Source of the DNA: Strongylocentrotus purpuratus
Lineage: Eukaryota; Echinodermata; Echinoidea; Camarodonta; Strongylocentrotidae
Length of the DNA stretch: 64,000 nucleotides
NCBI RefSeq assembly: GCF_000002235.5
Contig: NW_022145599.1
Coordinates: forward strand, 2,369,177 to 2,433,176
Reading direction: 5' to 3'
A program made the translations under genes and the position numbers. Every line of letters starts with the position of its first letter. Positions within the stretch are counted from its first letter, which is position 1. Under the pieces are notes generated by a model. That model did not search any database, was not told the origin of the DNA, and was given only the letters and a program-made list of their open reading frames with translations. This document shows, one piece after another, positions 52,501-56,099 of the stretch.

Positions 52501-53930
52501 ACCCAATTTTCTTTTTCTAAAGTAAAGATATTTAGGAAGAATACAAATTGTCTGTTCTGCCAAGACGCACAGGCCTACAAGAAAAGATAAATTAGGGCAG
52601 GGAAGGTGTAGCAGACAGAGAGAAAACAAATAACCAAACAAAATCACAGACACAACGAGTCAACGATACTCCTAAAACTTTCGAAACAAAATATGGGAAG
52701 TGTCTTCTAGAATTGTCTACATGCTTACTATTATTTTAAAGTCTTTGTTGCAATGTATGAATATTATTCCTTTTTACTTTGTTGGTTTTCATATTTTCCG
52801 ACACCTTAGATTCAACCACACCTATTCCTATGAACACAAGGAAGCCTGATCGTTTCATTCTATCTGATGCACTCAGCCTTATCGGAGCCAAGAAGCTTCA
52901 CCTGACAATCGAGGATGTTCAGTCTGTTCGGAAAGAATTGCACGGTGTACTTGACATAATCCACGCATGCGCCATGACCCATGGGTCAATAGATGCTCAT
53001 CACGTTATCATCGCGAAAGAGGAGGTTAGTGATTCATTAAAGCTCCAACAAAAAACATACGCTCTATTTTGGGTCATGTTTTTTTTTTTAAATGATGTAA
53101 AATAGTTAAAGTTGGAGTGTTTGAAGATATGTTAAGAAATTTCAAGATGTTCCCATTAAAAAAACACAAATCTCAAATAAAAGGCAAGTGAATTGTGCTA
53201 TAGAAAGTGAAATTGTATTTCATATTCTTTGACTGGTTCGGGTGGTAAAGTTGAACATTTTTAGAACACATAAAATGTATATCATCATGATGCTGTATGA
53301 ATTTCAAGAATAAACCAATGAAATTAGTGAATATTCCAAACAGCAGCCACCTAGGCACATTTATTGAAATATTATACAATTACTAGCCTACTTGTTTCTC
53401 TTGATGTTTCATGTCTTGTTTATGGTTCGTAATTATGAGGAGGCGCGAGCCCAGTCGTTCTGCAGGCCCTGACATGAAGGCTTCTAAATAAGCATATTTT
53501 TCGCCCGACTGTAAATTTGGGAATTTCTAATTTTCCAACAAACGCATAGCGCGATAGCTCAGTAGGTAGAGCAGTAGTCTCGTAATCCGGTGACCCGGGT
53601 TCGAAACCAAGGCGATGCGCTCACGGTGCCCTTTGGTAAGGCAGCAATCCTCATTACCAGGTCCCTCGGAGAAGACCTAAAGCCATCGGCCGTCTGGTTG
53701 CTTACTAACAAGCATTTATGCTTTCTTAGCACTCAGGTAAAATAACCAACCATCATATCGTAATTATGTCTTGCAATCCTCAGGAGTCGGGGAAGTGGAC
53801 AGGCTCTCTTATTTTGACGTCTACACCCGGTGAGATGAAGGACAATTCTCCGACTGATGATGATGTAGATAAACTGGAAACTGTTATCGTAGAACTGACT
53901 GACGCACTGGGATTTGACACCGCTTTATAG
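5990..53930 (+). CDS. Giant GRL101/LGR-type 7TM receptor with kringle, PAN, discoidin, CTLD, EGF, CUB, LDLa and LRR ectodomain (47 exons, 5' end missing)
   Basis: This entry covers the whole gene; domains follow as separate entries. Exons: 5990-6103, 8545-8667, 9175-9285, 9796-10086, 10880-10921, 11477-11637, 13635-13805, 14673-14817, 15122-15294, 16783-16920, 17402-17546, 17738-17925, 18747-18914, 19799-19946, 20354-20746, 21311-21433, 21888-22057, 22854-23004, 23455-23617, 24402-24643, 25083-25448, 26071-26511, 26873-27091, 28019-28103, 28598-28746, 31939-31983, 32438-32632, 33276-33434, 34992-35114, 35557-35700, 38494-38610, 39075-39191, 40080-40211, 40414-40530, 40896-41012, 41483-41594, 41989-42111, 42761-42832, 43392-43463, 44199-44270, 46290-46361, 46778-46849, 50079-50150, 51130-51877, 52150-52477, 52810-53024, 53784-53930. 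Every junction is AG/GT and joins in frame; module boundaries are mostly phase 1. The total is 7,991 coding bases with a single terminal stop at 53928-53930. The architecture matches GRL101-like and relaxin-receptor-related GPCRs, so it is presumably a plasma-membrane receptor; the ligand is unknown. It could be two genes, but unbroken phasing argues for one. Confidence 0.85.
6137..6352. repeat. Hexanucleotide tandem repeat (TAAATG/TAAACG)n
   Basis: About 35 copies of a 6-bp unit with TAAATG, TAAACG and TAAATT variants, starting ~34 bp after the splice donor of the preceding exon. Because the unit is a multiple of three, two frames stay open (KCKCKR-type and NVNVNL-type). These are by-products of the repeat, not genes. 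Confidence 0.9.
6353..7740. other. Intron interior without identified element
   Basis: AT-rich intron between the kringle 1 and kringle 2 exons. GTTAATACCAGCATRAATT and CACACTTTATTGATATATATT recur at ~6445-6500 and ~6715-6770, a direct duplication. Overlapping opposite-strand open frames at 7350-7611 show no recognisable domain. I see no exon here. Confidence 0.5.
7875..8431. mobile_element. hAT-like MITE with expanded poly-C/poly-A tracts
   Basis: The left end CAGTGGCGAATCCAGGGG and the reversed right end CAGGCACGGATCCAG form imperfect TIRs of hAT type (CAGTGGCG). The interior is a run of long C and A homopolymers plus a short TA tract. A second related copy lies at 61554-61741. The flanks are trinucleotide repeats, so a target duplication cannot be read reliably. 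Confidence 0.6.
8432..8505. repeat. Trinucleotide (ATA)n and (ATC)n microsatellite
   Basis: A short ATA run followed by about 14 ATC units, ~40 bp upstream of the kringle 2 acceptor. Confidence 0.9.
8545..9285 (+). CDS. Receptor exons: kringle 2 (8545-8667, 9175-9285)
   Basis: The first exon encodes a Cys, GxGxDYRW, TESGYLC and DW, the proximal kringle signature. The second encodes ENFCRNPDG, then RPWCYY and FCQIDE, with the terminal Cys completed across the next splice junction. Together they make a full kringle of about 80 residues with the expected six cysteines. The split position is the one commonly seen in kringle genes. Junction phases are 1-1. Confidence 0.9.
9570..9730. repeat. (GA)n / poly-G microsatellite
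   Basis: A purine-rich tract of GA dinucleotides with a G run, ending in T9-10 and G10 homopolymers. The frames inside are low-complexity shadows. Confidence 0.9.
9796..10086 (+). CDS. Receptor exon: PAN/apple domain
   Basis: The exon runs from CACAG/G to AAAA/GTAAGT. It encodes about 95 residues with the PAN pattern: an N-terminal aromatic strand segment, [20 protein letters not shown], a central Cys in RRCTLS, and a C-terminal YTR strand. PAN/apple domains bind protein or carbohydrate. It sits directly after kringle 2, the same pairing as in HGF/plasminogen-type proteins, although there PAN comes first. An alternative donor lies 4 bp downstream. Confidence 0.8.
10880..10921 (+). CDS. Receptor exon: 14-residue linker
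   Basis: A 42-bp exon follows a long polypyrimidine tract and TACAG, with donor GTGAAA. Read in the phase left by the PAN exon it gives [14 protein letters not shown], and it joins the discoidin 1 exon in frame. It could be an alternatively used microexon. The weak donor lowers certainty. Confidence 0.55.
11477..14817 (+). CDS. Receptor exons: F5/8C (discoidin) domain 1 (11477-11637, 13635-13805, 14673-14817)
   Basis: Exon one carries the opening Cys, the INASFSASS block and a WIPADD...EWWQ end. Exon two carries [10 protein letters not shown] and FKVDYSLDG. Exon three carries the FFANS turn, the CLRILPETW strand and [10 protein letters not shown], with the closing Cys. These are the hallmark segments of the ~150-residue coagulation factor V/VIII C domain, which binds phospholipid, glycans or protein. 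All three discoidin domains are split at the same two phase-0 positions, pointing to tandem duplication of a three-exon unit. Confidence 0.88.
11680..11795. repeat. (GAT)n-type trinucleotide repeat
   Basis: A GATGATGAY-rich tract of about 115 bp in the intron after the first discoidin exon. All its open frames are Asp-, Met- or His-rich artefacts. Confidence 0.9.
11880..13634. other. Long discoidin 1 intron, no gene seen
   Basis: AT-rich. A 66-bp stretch at ~12,030-12,115 and frames at 12,028-12,270 and 12,321-12,701 are open but match no domain I recognise and lack splice context. A short (AGCAAA)n run lies at ~13,074-13,098. Confidence 0.4.
14850..14972. repeat. (TA)n-(GA)n-G microsatellite
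   Basis: A TA run followed by GA dinucleotides with two poly-G tracts, in the intron after discoidin 1. Confidence 0.9.
15122..17546 (+). CDS. Receptor exons: F5/8C domain 2 (15122-15294, 16783-16920, 17402-17546)
   Basis: The exons encode [16 protein letters not shown] and [10 protein letters not shown]...QWIQ; then [10 protein letters not shown]; then the VFEGNRD turn and [10 protein letters not shown]. The domain is complete at about 150 residues, with an opening and closing Cys. The fragment IEASS is shared with domain 3. The intron between exons one and two is crowded with SINE- and MITE-derived sequence (15.4-16.7 kb). Confidence 0.88.
15392..15640 (-). mobile_element. L2/CR1-like LINE or SINE 3' end
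   Basis: On the minus strand this ends in TGTAAAGCGCTCGGAGACGG, GCGCTATATAAATCAAAA and an (ATT)n tail. That layout is common for L2/CR1-type LINE 3' ends, and for SINEs that borrow them, in marine animals. Only a 3' fragment is recognisable. Confidence 0.55.
15647..15815 (+). mobile_element. SINE-like element with 7SL-like head
   Basis: TGTGGCGTGCGCCTGTAATC followed by CAGCTA resembles the 5' part of 7SL RNA and Alu. A B-box-like GGTTCGAAAC follows at 15714, then a body with CGTCTTTCGGATAGTGACG and GGTCGGTCCCC. An A/CA-rich tail leads into a (CA)n microsatellite at 15818-15850. The pol III promoter layout supports a SINE; the 7SL resemblance is short and could be chance. Confidence 0.45.
15855..15932 (-). 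mobile_element. tRNA-like SINE head (Ser-type)
   Basis: The minus strand has GGTGTCGTATTCGAGTGG as A-box region and GGGTTCGATCCCC as B-box, at tRNA spacing. The anticodon loop CTTGAAT suggests a Ser(TGA)-like origin. The anticodon stem is poor and there is no long variable arm, so a SINE or tRNA pseudogene is more likely than an active tRNA. Confidence 0.5.
16169..16737. mobile_element. TTAA-flanked MITE, family B (copy interrupted by a SINE)
   Basis: The left end TTAA-AGGTATTACAAAGTTTT matches, in inverse orientation, the right end of the intact element at 34103-34608. Homology runs to about 16450 and resumes at ~16690 (TTTTCATGGTCGCAGCTA). Between them (~16455-16685) lies inserted sequence with a tRNA-like start. 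The far TIR is missing. Confidence 0.6.
16455..16600 (+). mobile_element. tRNA-derived SINE inserted in the MITE
   Basis: GTTGGCTCAGTCAGTAGAGC is a tRNA A-box region. The B-box is weak. The following body (GTCGATCTGGCGCTGC and so on) has no coding potential. It interrupts family B MITE homology, so it inserted later than the MITE. Confidence 0.45.
17738..19946 (+). CDS. Receptor exons: F5/8C domain 3 (17738-17925, 18747-18914, 19799-19946)
   Basis: The exons encode [15 protein letters not shown] and a LNEWLQ end; then [16 protein letters not shown], the most canonical second segment of the three, and WVVSYRLAF; then [13 protein letters not shown] and the [10 protein letters not shown] strand with IVGC. 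The first exon (188 bp) is longer than its counterparts (161 and 173 bp), giving a larger loop. The domain joins CTLD1 through a phase 1 junction. Confidence 0.88.
19103..19297. mobile_element. TTAA-flanked MITE, family C, copy 1
   Basis: TTAA-AGC at the left and GCT-TTAA at the right enclose 195 bp. The interior matches, in inverted orientation, the copy at 42940-43135: CAGGTGGTTATCTC, CAATTAACATAAGAAAAAG, ATCATGGGGGACCAATGGTC and CTATATAGAG. It lies in the discoidin 3 intron. Confidence 0.65.
20354..20746 (+). CDS. Receptor exon: C-type lectin-like domain 1
   Basis: A single 393-bp exon encodes a ~125-residue CTLD. It has an opening [15 protein letters not shown], the core [12 protein letters not shown] (WxWxDG motif), LCVALDG, and the closing Cys pair in YECQS...GTLCEI. 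No EPN or QPD tripeptide is visible at the sugar-binding loop, so it is probably a protein-interaction CTLD. Unlike CTLD2-4 it is not split by introns. Confidence 0.88.
20815..20885 (+). mobile_element. tRNA-like SINE head
   Basis: AGTCGTAGTCGAGTGGTTAA is an A-box region and GGGTTCGATATT a B-box-like end, at tRNA spacing, 70 bp into the intron after CTLD1. The stems are imperfect. Confidence 0.45.
21311..21433 (+). CDS. Receptor exon: calcium-binding EGF domain
   Basis: A 123-bp exon, phase 1-1, encodes [16 protein letters not shown], then [10 protein letters not shown] and [13 protein letters not shown]. The DxDE start and the N...Y pair are the calcium-binding EGF consensus, and all six Cys are present. 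It is the only EGF module found in the gene. Confidence 0.93.
21888..23004 (+). CDS. Receptor exons: C-type lectin-like domain 2, short form (21888-22057, 22854-23004)
   Basis: The first exon has the opening Cys, [20 protein letters not shown] and LPNASD. The second has [15 protein letters not shown] and the closing [12 protein letters not shown]. At about 107 residues it is shorter than CTLD1 (~130) and lacks the WxWxDG core, so part of the fold is reduced. A long-loop sugar site is therefore unlikely. Confidence 0.8.
23455..24643 (+). CDS. Receptor exons: CUB-like domain 1 (23455-23617, 24402-24643)
   Basis: The first exon holds a CUB-like opening ([25 protein letters not shown]). The second holds [22 protein letters not shown] and [10 protein letters not shown] followed by GFEATYDM, the usual CUB ending. 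The junction is phase 2. It is a divergent CUB: the second disulfide region is altered (CQDALDIND). Confidence 0.78.
23631..23913. mobile_element. Near-perfect palindromic MITE flanked by TA
   Basis: The left arm TACACCAGTTTACAGTTGT and right arm ACAACTGTAAACTGGTGTA start a hairpin whose arms stay complementary for about 130 bp each (AAAGCCAATGACC, GATTGCGCCCATGCAAATGA and their reverses). The flanking TA suggests a Tc1/mariner-type target site. It begins 13 bp after the splice donor at 23617. Confidence 0.75.
23950..24215. repeat. (ATT)n-rich tract
   Basis: An imperfect ATT/ATC trinucleotide tract of about 265 bp in the CUB1 intron. Confidence 0.85.
25083..25448 (+). CDS. Receptor exon: CUB domain 2
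   Basis: A single 366-bp exon, phase 1-1. It encodes [28 protein letters not shown] followed by [14 protein letters not shown] and a GFNLVYNT end, the standard CUB strand pattern over about 120 residues. The two central Cys (NCINRV and RALCG) are present. Intron-free, unlike CUB1. Confidence 0.87.
25960..26005. other. C-rich hAT-like terminus (possible)
   Basis: CCCTCCGGCACCCCTCGAGA followed by GCGCCACTTCTG, next to poly-C/poly-G runs at 25929-25943 and 25971-25982, resembles the C-rich end of the hAT-like MITEs elsewhere in the window. The opposite end was not located. Confidence 0.25.
26071..26511 (+). CDS. Receptor exon: CUB domain 3
   Basis: A 441-bp exon encodes [51 protein letters not shown] and [10 protein letters not shown]. 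This is the most canonical of the three CUBs, and the acidic residues around TLFDV and AYDG fit the calcium-binding CUB subset. It ends in a short Thr/Gly linker before CTLD3. Confidence 0.92.
26873..28746 (+). CDS. Receptor exons: C-type lectin-like domain 3 (26873-27091, 28019-28103, 28598-28746)
   Basis: A complete long-form CTLD of about 150 residues: [55 protein letters not shown], then [18 protein letters not shown] and QFICY. QPN before the EDC Cys and the WHD triplet correspond to the EPN/QPN and WND calcium/sugar motifs, so this is the CTLD most likely to bind carbohydrate. Three exons, phases 1, 2, 1. The downstream intron hosts foxQ2. Confidence 0.93.
27092..28018. other. Intron interior, no element identified
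   Basis: An AT- and purine-rich intron between CTLD3 exons. A short GA-rich segment lies at ~27,665-27,735. No frame or repeat family is recognised. Confidence 0.4.
29748..30740 (-). CDS. foxQ2: FoxQ2-type forkhead transcription factor, intronless, nested in a receptor intron
   Basis: A single 330-residue open frame with no intron, antisense to the receptor and inside its 28747-31938 intron. The forkhead domain spans about residues 75-172: [14 protein letters not shown], helix 3 [33 protein letters not shown] and a basic tail [11 protein letters not shown]. The [18 protein letters not shown] segment is diagnostic of FoxQ2 rather than FoxD, FoxG or FoxA. FSIENLA at residues 4-10 resembles an EH1 Groucho-binding motif, which FoxQ2 proteins carry. 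The C-terminal half is Pro/Ser/Tyr-rich without domains. A nuclear DNA-binding factor; in sea urchin and cnidarian embryos FoxQ2 acts in apical/anterior patterning. The start was chosen because it is the first Met, sits before the EH1 motif and lies ~60 nt downstream of the predicted start of transcription. A close paralogue is predicted just right of the window. Confidence 0.93.
   Translation of the reverse strand: MTLFSIENLAQSDSKPQRYSPEIRYHPKMKVLVQQEEQTGERPSSTESSIEALSPSDNASSGASSICDSPPSTKKPPHSYIALIAMAIINSQDKHLLLCDIYEYIMKRFPFFKDNERSWRNSIRHNLSLNECFIKAGRSGDGRGHFWAIHPANLEDFARGDYRRRQARRRARSVSYSPYAYPSAIPSPIHPGYIPMTYAHYPDMISKSQLAMLPGMHPIPLNTTPYHPASAAFFTPPTIPSSHPYCFPAAVPATYRPDVAEKIPLTIPSSAYSNPMTSTLSSSTTTSDAAGYRIAHRVNPTFLCPPYSKPSSPPSMIPSSSPAWSSVGSC
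30829..30834 (-). promoter_or_regulatory. Probable TATA box of foxQ2
   Basis: On the minus strand GGGGCTATAAGTACG holds TATAAG about 90 nt before the ATG. Transcription would start near 30803, with a ~60-nt leader. The position and GC-rich flanks fit a core promoter; this is inference from sequence only. Confidence 0.6.
30880..31275 (-). promoter_or_regulatory. foxQ2 upstream block conserved in the inverted copy
   Basis: This noncoding segment matches 63640-64000 (reverse complement) at high identity, for example over TCAATCACTAATCACTCGTC, TGACGTA, GATAGGCGGGGCTTCCCGGC and ACGCACTATTGT, while coding neighbours have diverged more. It holds TAAT/AATCACT homeodomain-like sites, a CRE-like TGACGTA, a GC box and ATTGTTATTGG (Sox- and CCAAT-like). 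It is a candidate proximal cis-regulatory module of foxQ2. Confidence 0.5.
31939..33434 (+). CDS. Receptor exons: C-type lectin-like domain 4 (31939-31983, 32438-32632, 33276-33434)
   Basis: A 45-bp linker exon ([14 protein letters not shown]) is followed by a divergent [21 protein letters not shown], a hydrophobic middle without WxWxDG, then [18 protein letters not shown] and GSMCYFVVS, the conserved CTLD ending. It lacks the EPN/QPN loop. The last exon is duplicated at 62540-62721 (minus). The hydrophobic stretch [14 protein letters not shown] lies inside the domain and is too short and Pro-rich to be a clear membrane segment. Confidence 0.75.
32219..32251. repeat. (TA)n microsatellite
   Basis: An AT dinucleotide run in the CTLD4 intron. 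Confidence 0.9.
34103..34608. mobile_element. TTAA-flanked MITE, family B, complete copy
   Basis: TTAA-AGGTAATGCAAAGTTTTGG at the left mirrors CCAACACTTTGTATTACCT-TTAA at the right. The 506-bp interior matches the interrupted copy at 16169-16737 in inverse orientation. No coding potential. TTAA flanks suggest mobilisation by a piggyBac-like transposase. Confidence 0.75.
34992..41012 (+). CDS. Receptor exons: seven LDLa modules (34992-35114, 35557-35700, 38494-38610, 39075-39191, 40080-40211, 40414-40530, 40896-41012)
   Basis: One module per phase 1-1 exon, ~40 residues each with six Cys. Module 3 has the full calcium-cage end [16 protein letters not shown]; modules 1, 2, 4, 6 and 7 are close ([46 protein letters not shown]). 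Module 5 (40080-40211) is degenerate: fewer Cys and no DxSDE end. In relaxin receptors the single N-terminal LDLa is needed for signalling; GRL101-type receptors carry arrays like this one. The modules lie between the lectin-like part and the LRRs. Confidence 0.93.
36541..36937. mobile_element. Element with C/G-rich terminal inverted repeats
   Basis: CCCCCCACTCAG near 36545 and CTGAGTGGGGGG near 36915 form terminal inverted repeats. The interior is rich in CCCCCCTAAAT/CCCCTTTTT segments and has no gene. Probably a MITE with homopolymer-prone ends; superfamily unassigned. Confidence 0.45.
37395..37595. repeat. (GA)n-(TA)n-(GA)n microsatellite
   Basis: About 200 bp of GA repeats flanking a ~65-bp TA run. 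The rest of the 35701-38493 intron outside this and the 36.5-36.9 kb element shows nothing recognisable. Confidence 0.9.
38800..38842. repeat. (GA)n microsatellite
   Basis: A GA run followed by an A run, between the third and fourth LDLa exons. Confidence 0.9.
41025..41240. repeat. GA/CAGA-rich microsatellite
   Basis: A 215-bp purine-rich tract just after the seventh LDLa exon. The Ser/Leu-rich minus-strand frame over it is an artefact. Confidence 0.9.
41483..50150 (+). CDS. Receptor exons: LRRNT and about seven leucine-rich repeats (41483-41594, 41989-42111, 42761-42832, 43392-43463, 44199-44270, 46290-46361, 46778-46849, 50079-50150)
   Basis: The first exon carries an LRRNT cap ([14 protein letters not shown]). 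The second ends in a first repeat. Six further exons are each exactly 72 bp, phase 2-2, and encode one 24-residue repeat ([60 protein letters not shown]). One repeat per phase 2 72-bp exon is the gene structure of LGR/relaxin-family receptors. No LRRCT Cys cluster is visible as a separate exon; the Cys pair early in the 7TM exon may serve as the hinge. Confidence 0.93.
42940..43135. mobile_element. TTAA-flanked MITE, family C, copy 2
   Basis: TTAA-TGCCCCACTGCACTA at the left mirrors TAGTGCAATGGGGC-TTTAA at the right, enclosing 196 bp. The interior is the reverse complement of the 19103-19297 copy, with moderate divergence. Confidence 0.7.
43783..44017. mobile_element. GC-rich MITE with TTA flanks, Harbinger-like
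   Basis: AGCTATGGTCACA at the left and TGTGACCATAGCA at the right, each flanked by TTA, a 3-bp target site typical of PIF/Harbinger. The 235-bp interior is strikingly GC-rich against the AT-rich intron and contains several copies of a CGGTCGCC/GGCGACC-like word. Confidence 0.6.
44045..44081. mobile_element. hAT-like terminus fragment
   Basis: CCTAGGTCCGCCACTG is the reverse of the CAGTGGCGGA-type hAT terminus seen at 61554. No opposite end was found. Confidence 0.35.
44275..46289. other. Long LRR intron without recognised gene
   Basis: A plus-strand open frame at 44917-45276 and a minus-strand one at 44816-45046 (with a [16 protein letters not shown] stretch) overlap and show no confident domain. 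The sequence may derive from an old transposon, but I cannot name it. Confidence 0.35.
47186..48725 (-). mobile_element. 5'-truncated L2/CR1-group LINE with reverse transcriptase C-terminal part
   Basis: A minus-strand frame, open from about 48722 down to 47429, encodes [35 protein letters not shown], the catalytic segment [39 protein letters not shown] and the thumb/connection region to ...LVKHLNLDF. The element ends in an (AAATC)n tail at 47190-47210. Only the RT from finger domain 3 onward remains; endonuclease and ORF1 are lost, typical 5' truncation. The RT frame has no internal stop, so the insertion is fairly young. It sits in the intron between the last two LRR exons, opposite to the host gene. 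Confidence 0.9.
48726..50078. other. Intron remainder, dispersed repeat traces
   Basis: A-rich intron. CACAAATATGTTCAAACT and AGTTTGAACATATTTGTGGC near 49735 and 49635 are inverted copies forming a ~120-bp hairpin with CCTGGGAA/GGAATCC arms. No exon seen. Confidence 0.4.
50535..50690 (+). mobile_element. Degenerate tRNA-derived SINE
   Basis: GTCGATGTGCTATATTAGTG, CCCTTTTGCGAGGCATTAATC and CTCATTAC run parallel to the SINE at 53550-53745 with many differences. It is an older copy of the same family. Confidence 0.5.
51130..52477 (+). CDS. Receptor exons: rhodopsin-type 7TM domain (51130-51877, 52150-52477)
   Basis: TM1 contains [17 protein letters not shown]2 has NLAISD. TM3 follows a Cys (SGMCKLAG) and ends in [15 protein letters not shown] in place of DRY. 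TM4 is [20 protein letters not shown]2 has its Cys in RSGVCLALP, and TM5 is [20 protein letters not shown]. An intron interrupts ICL3. TM6 has ICCWLPIV, the CWLP toggle motif, and TM7 [14 protein letters not shown]. The VLPINSAxNPxLYT signature is that of glycoprotein-hormone/relaxin-type (LGR) and GRL101 receptors. A 7-residue juxtamembrane LSSDRF segment and a Cys-containing hinge link it to the last LRR. Then a Ser/Gly/Asn-rich tail. Confidence 0.95.
52810..53930 (+). CDS. Receptor exons: cytoplasmic tail with kinase-C-lobe-like sequence (52810-53024, 53784-53930)
   Basis: Continuing in frame from the 7TM exon, the tail encodes [31 protein letters not shown], then [31 protein letters not shown] and [20 protein letters not shown]. 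In order these resemble kinase helix E, the catalytic loop (HRDxxxxN), strands 7-8 and helix F (DVWxLGxxxxEL). The catalytic Asp position is Ser, no DFG is visible, and no N-lobe is present. It would be a degenerate, inactive kinase-like fold, possibly a scaffold. The protein ends DTAL, which fits a class I PDZ ligand. The stop is TAG at 53928-53930. The kinase reading is inference. Confidence 0.7.
53450..53548. repeat. Dispersed repeat, copy 1
   Basis: About 100 bp (GCTTCTAAATAAGCATATTT, TTCGCCCGACTGTAAATTTG and so on) recur in reverse complement at 60605-60705 with few differences. No coding content. It abuts the SINE at 53550. Confidence 0.7.
53550..53745 (+). mobile_element. tRNA-derived SINE
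   Basis: GCGCGATAGCTCAGTAGGTA is an intact A-box region, and GGGTTCGAAACC at 53599 an intact B-box. The anticodon loop would give CGT (Thr-like). A ~130-bp unrelated body follows (GGTAAGGCAGCAATCCTC, CATCGGCCGTCTGGTTGC). It lies in the last receptor intron, 38 bp before the last acceptor. Confidence 0.65.
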
Positions 53931-55590
53931 GAGCTACGAAGGGACAGCGAATATAATTTGTCAGTGCCATTCAGTGCCTTAACCACGAGAAAATGTGTTA
54001 AGGAATGTGTATAACATTCTTACAGATAGTATTGTCATGGCATGGCATGTTTTTATTTCCCGTATTTCTTCACGCGTCAAAATAATTGCTTTATTTACTT
54101 GAACTAAGACTATTAGCACTTTCGATTTCAGCTGAGTTTTCTTCGTTTTTAATGCAAAACTGAATGTATGTTTATTTCTGTGCTATTATATTCTTACAAG
54201 TGTATATCATGCTAGGATTGTACTTGTATCTTTAATGTTTTTACGCTTTTTAGGGTCAAATTTAGGCCTCTTTTAAAGTATGGATAGTGGTAAAGTGAGT
54301 CCGTAATGGTATTGACTGTGCTAATGGTACATGCCACATGTGAAAGTGATTACTGTTTTGTAAAGTAATTATTGGTAATATTCCTCAAGGAAATGTTAGA
54401 GATGCTGAAATGTCTCATGATAGTTGTCAGTTATTTGAAAGCATTTATTATTGTTGTTTTAAGGTCAATATCTCATAAATTCGGGTGTACACGTGAGACA
54501 TATTTTTCTTACGCTTTAGGATTTCATTTAGTAGTAATTGTAGTACACCTATACGCACGTACGTACAAATTACAAAGCGGAGTGATATTTTTAGGTAAAG
54601 TTTGAGTGATTCGCTTTTCGATTATCCTTGTTTAAATCGTTCTTGGTGTAACATCGCGATACTTGTTGTAATAGTTAGGAAAGAGAATGGATCATTGTAA
54701 TGTGATTTATAATATGCTAATGATAGATGTTTATGATTCAGAAACAAGACAAAGACAAAGAAGACAACATTTATTGAAGTATAGAAGTGAAAGAAATAGT
54801 TACATGATAAGAGTTTGAACATGAATCTCAATATTTCTAGTTGCTTTACTCTAGTCTCAAACTTGATAAGTACTCTTTGAAGGTCATGCATTTACTTAAG
54901 TTTGCTTACAAAGAAAGCATTCTAAGAGAAAAGAACATATTACAGATGAAAGTGTAAAAAGTATTAATGCATTTTCCAGTTTAAAGAGAAGGTTGAGTTC
55001 TGGGAAGAGGTGAAAAATAATTTGTGAGCGTTACTCACTCTTATTATGCAAGTGTGGAAGAACATCAGATAAGACATGTTCCCTGAAAAGCATGGCTCTT
55101 CAAATACCTTCATATTCTAAATATGCATGTAACATCGTAAAAATTGGGGGGCCGGCTTTTTACGCCACGTGTTCGTGTAGTCCCATATACATCTTTCTGT
55201 GTACAGTGTTTGTAACTTTACCAAGACTTGGCCAAATTTCTTATCATTTTGATGATTCCAGAACCTTGCAATATACACAAATTCTTATATGCTAGATGAT
55301 CAACCTTTTCTGGTCGGTTCCACACCGTTTTTTCACAATGCAATCACATGACCAGAACTCAACTTCATCTTTCAATAGTTTCAATTATTATTACTATGTG
55401 AAAGGAACAATTTGTGTACTTTGAAACAATATTCATTCTTTGTTTTACTATTCACTACAGGATTCACACACATTTGTTGAATATGCTATTCAGCACCACT
55501 ACTGAGATACTCCCAAGTATTCTGCAGGATATTAAAAGGAAGCTAACTAAGCTCACGCCTCCTTTCGTGGTTACTGAAAACCCCCCTTTT
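53931..55590. other. Probable receptor 3' UTR and downstream AT-rich DNA
   Basis: AT-rich, with no significant frame or domain. No canonical AATAAA was noted close to the stop, so the 3' end of the transcript is not placed. Confidence 0.4.
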
Positions 55591-55597
55591 GATTTTT

Positions 55598-55650
55598 AAC
55601 CACCCCCCCCCCCCCCCACCCTTGAAAAAATCCAGCGTACGCCACTGTAA
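55598..55650. mobile_element. hAT-like terminus fragment
   Basis: A poly-C run followed by TCCAGCGTACGCCACTG, the reverse of a CAGTGGCG-type hAT terminus. The partner end was not found. Confidence 0.4.
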
Positions 55651-55806
55651 ATATAAGTAAATATATATATATATATAAGCTAACTATTATCTTAAAGTGA
55701 ATGCTGCTGCTTTTGAGGGGTGAGGTGTACATTAATTATTAGAAGAATAGTCGTTAAGATGCAAACTGGTCATCCAGCTAGTGTTTTAGAAAAGAGAAAG
55801 ATTCAC

Positions 55807-55809
<3 letters not shown>

Positions 55810-55858
<49 letters not shown>

Positions 55859-56034
55859 ATCTGAGGGAGCGAGGTAGGGGAGGAAAGCAGATAAGGAAAG
55901 AAAGGAAATGGATAATGTAGGCGGAGGGAAAGAGAGAGAGAGAGAGATGGAGAGAGAGAGAGAGAGAGAGTGAGAGATGGAGAGAGAGAGAGAGAGAGAT
56001 GAAGACTGAAAGCAGAGAGGAGATGAGATGATAG

Positions 56035-56070
<36 letters not shown>

Positions 56071-56090
56071 GAGAGAGAGATGGGATATGG
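55810..56090. repeat. (CT)n-(TA)n and (GA)n microsatellites
   Basis: CT and TA runs at 55810-55856 and several GA runs with ATGGA interruptions at 55928-56090. Confidence 0.9.
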
Positions 56091-56099
56091 AGGAGAAAA

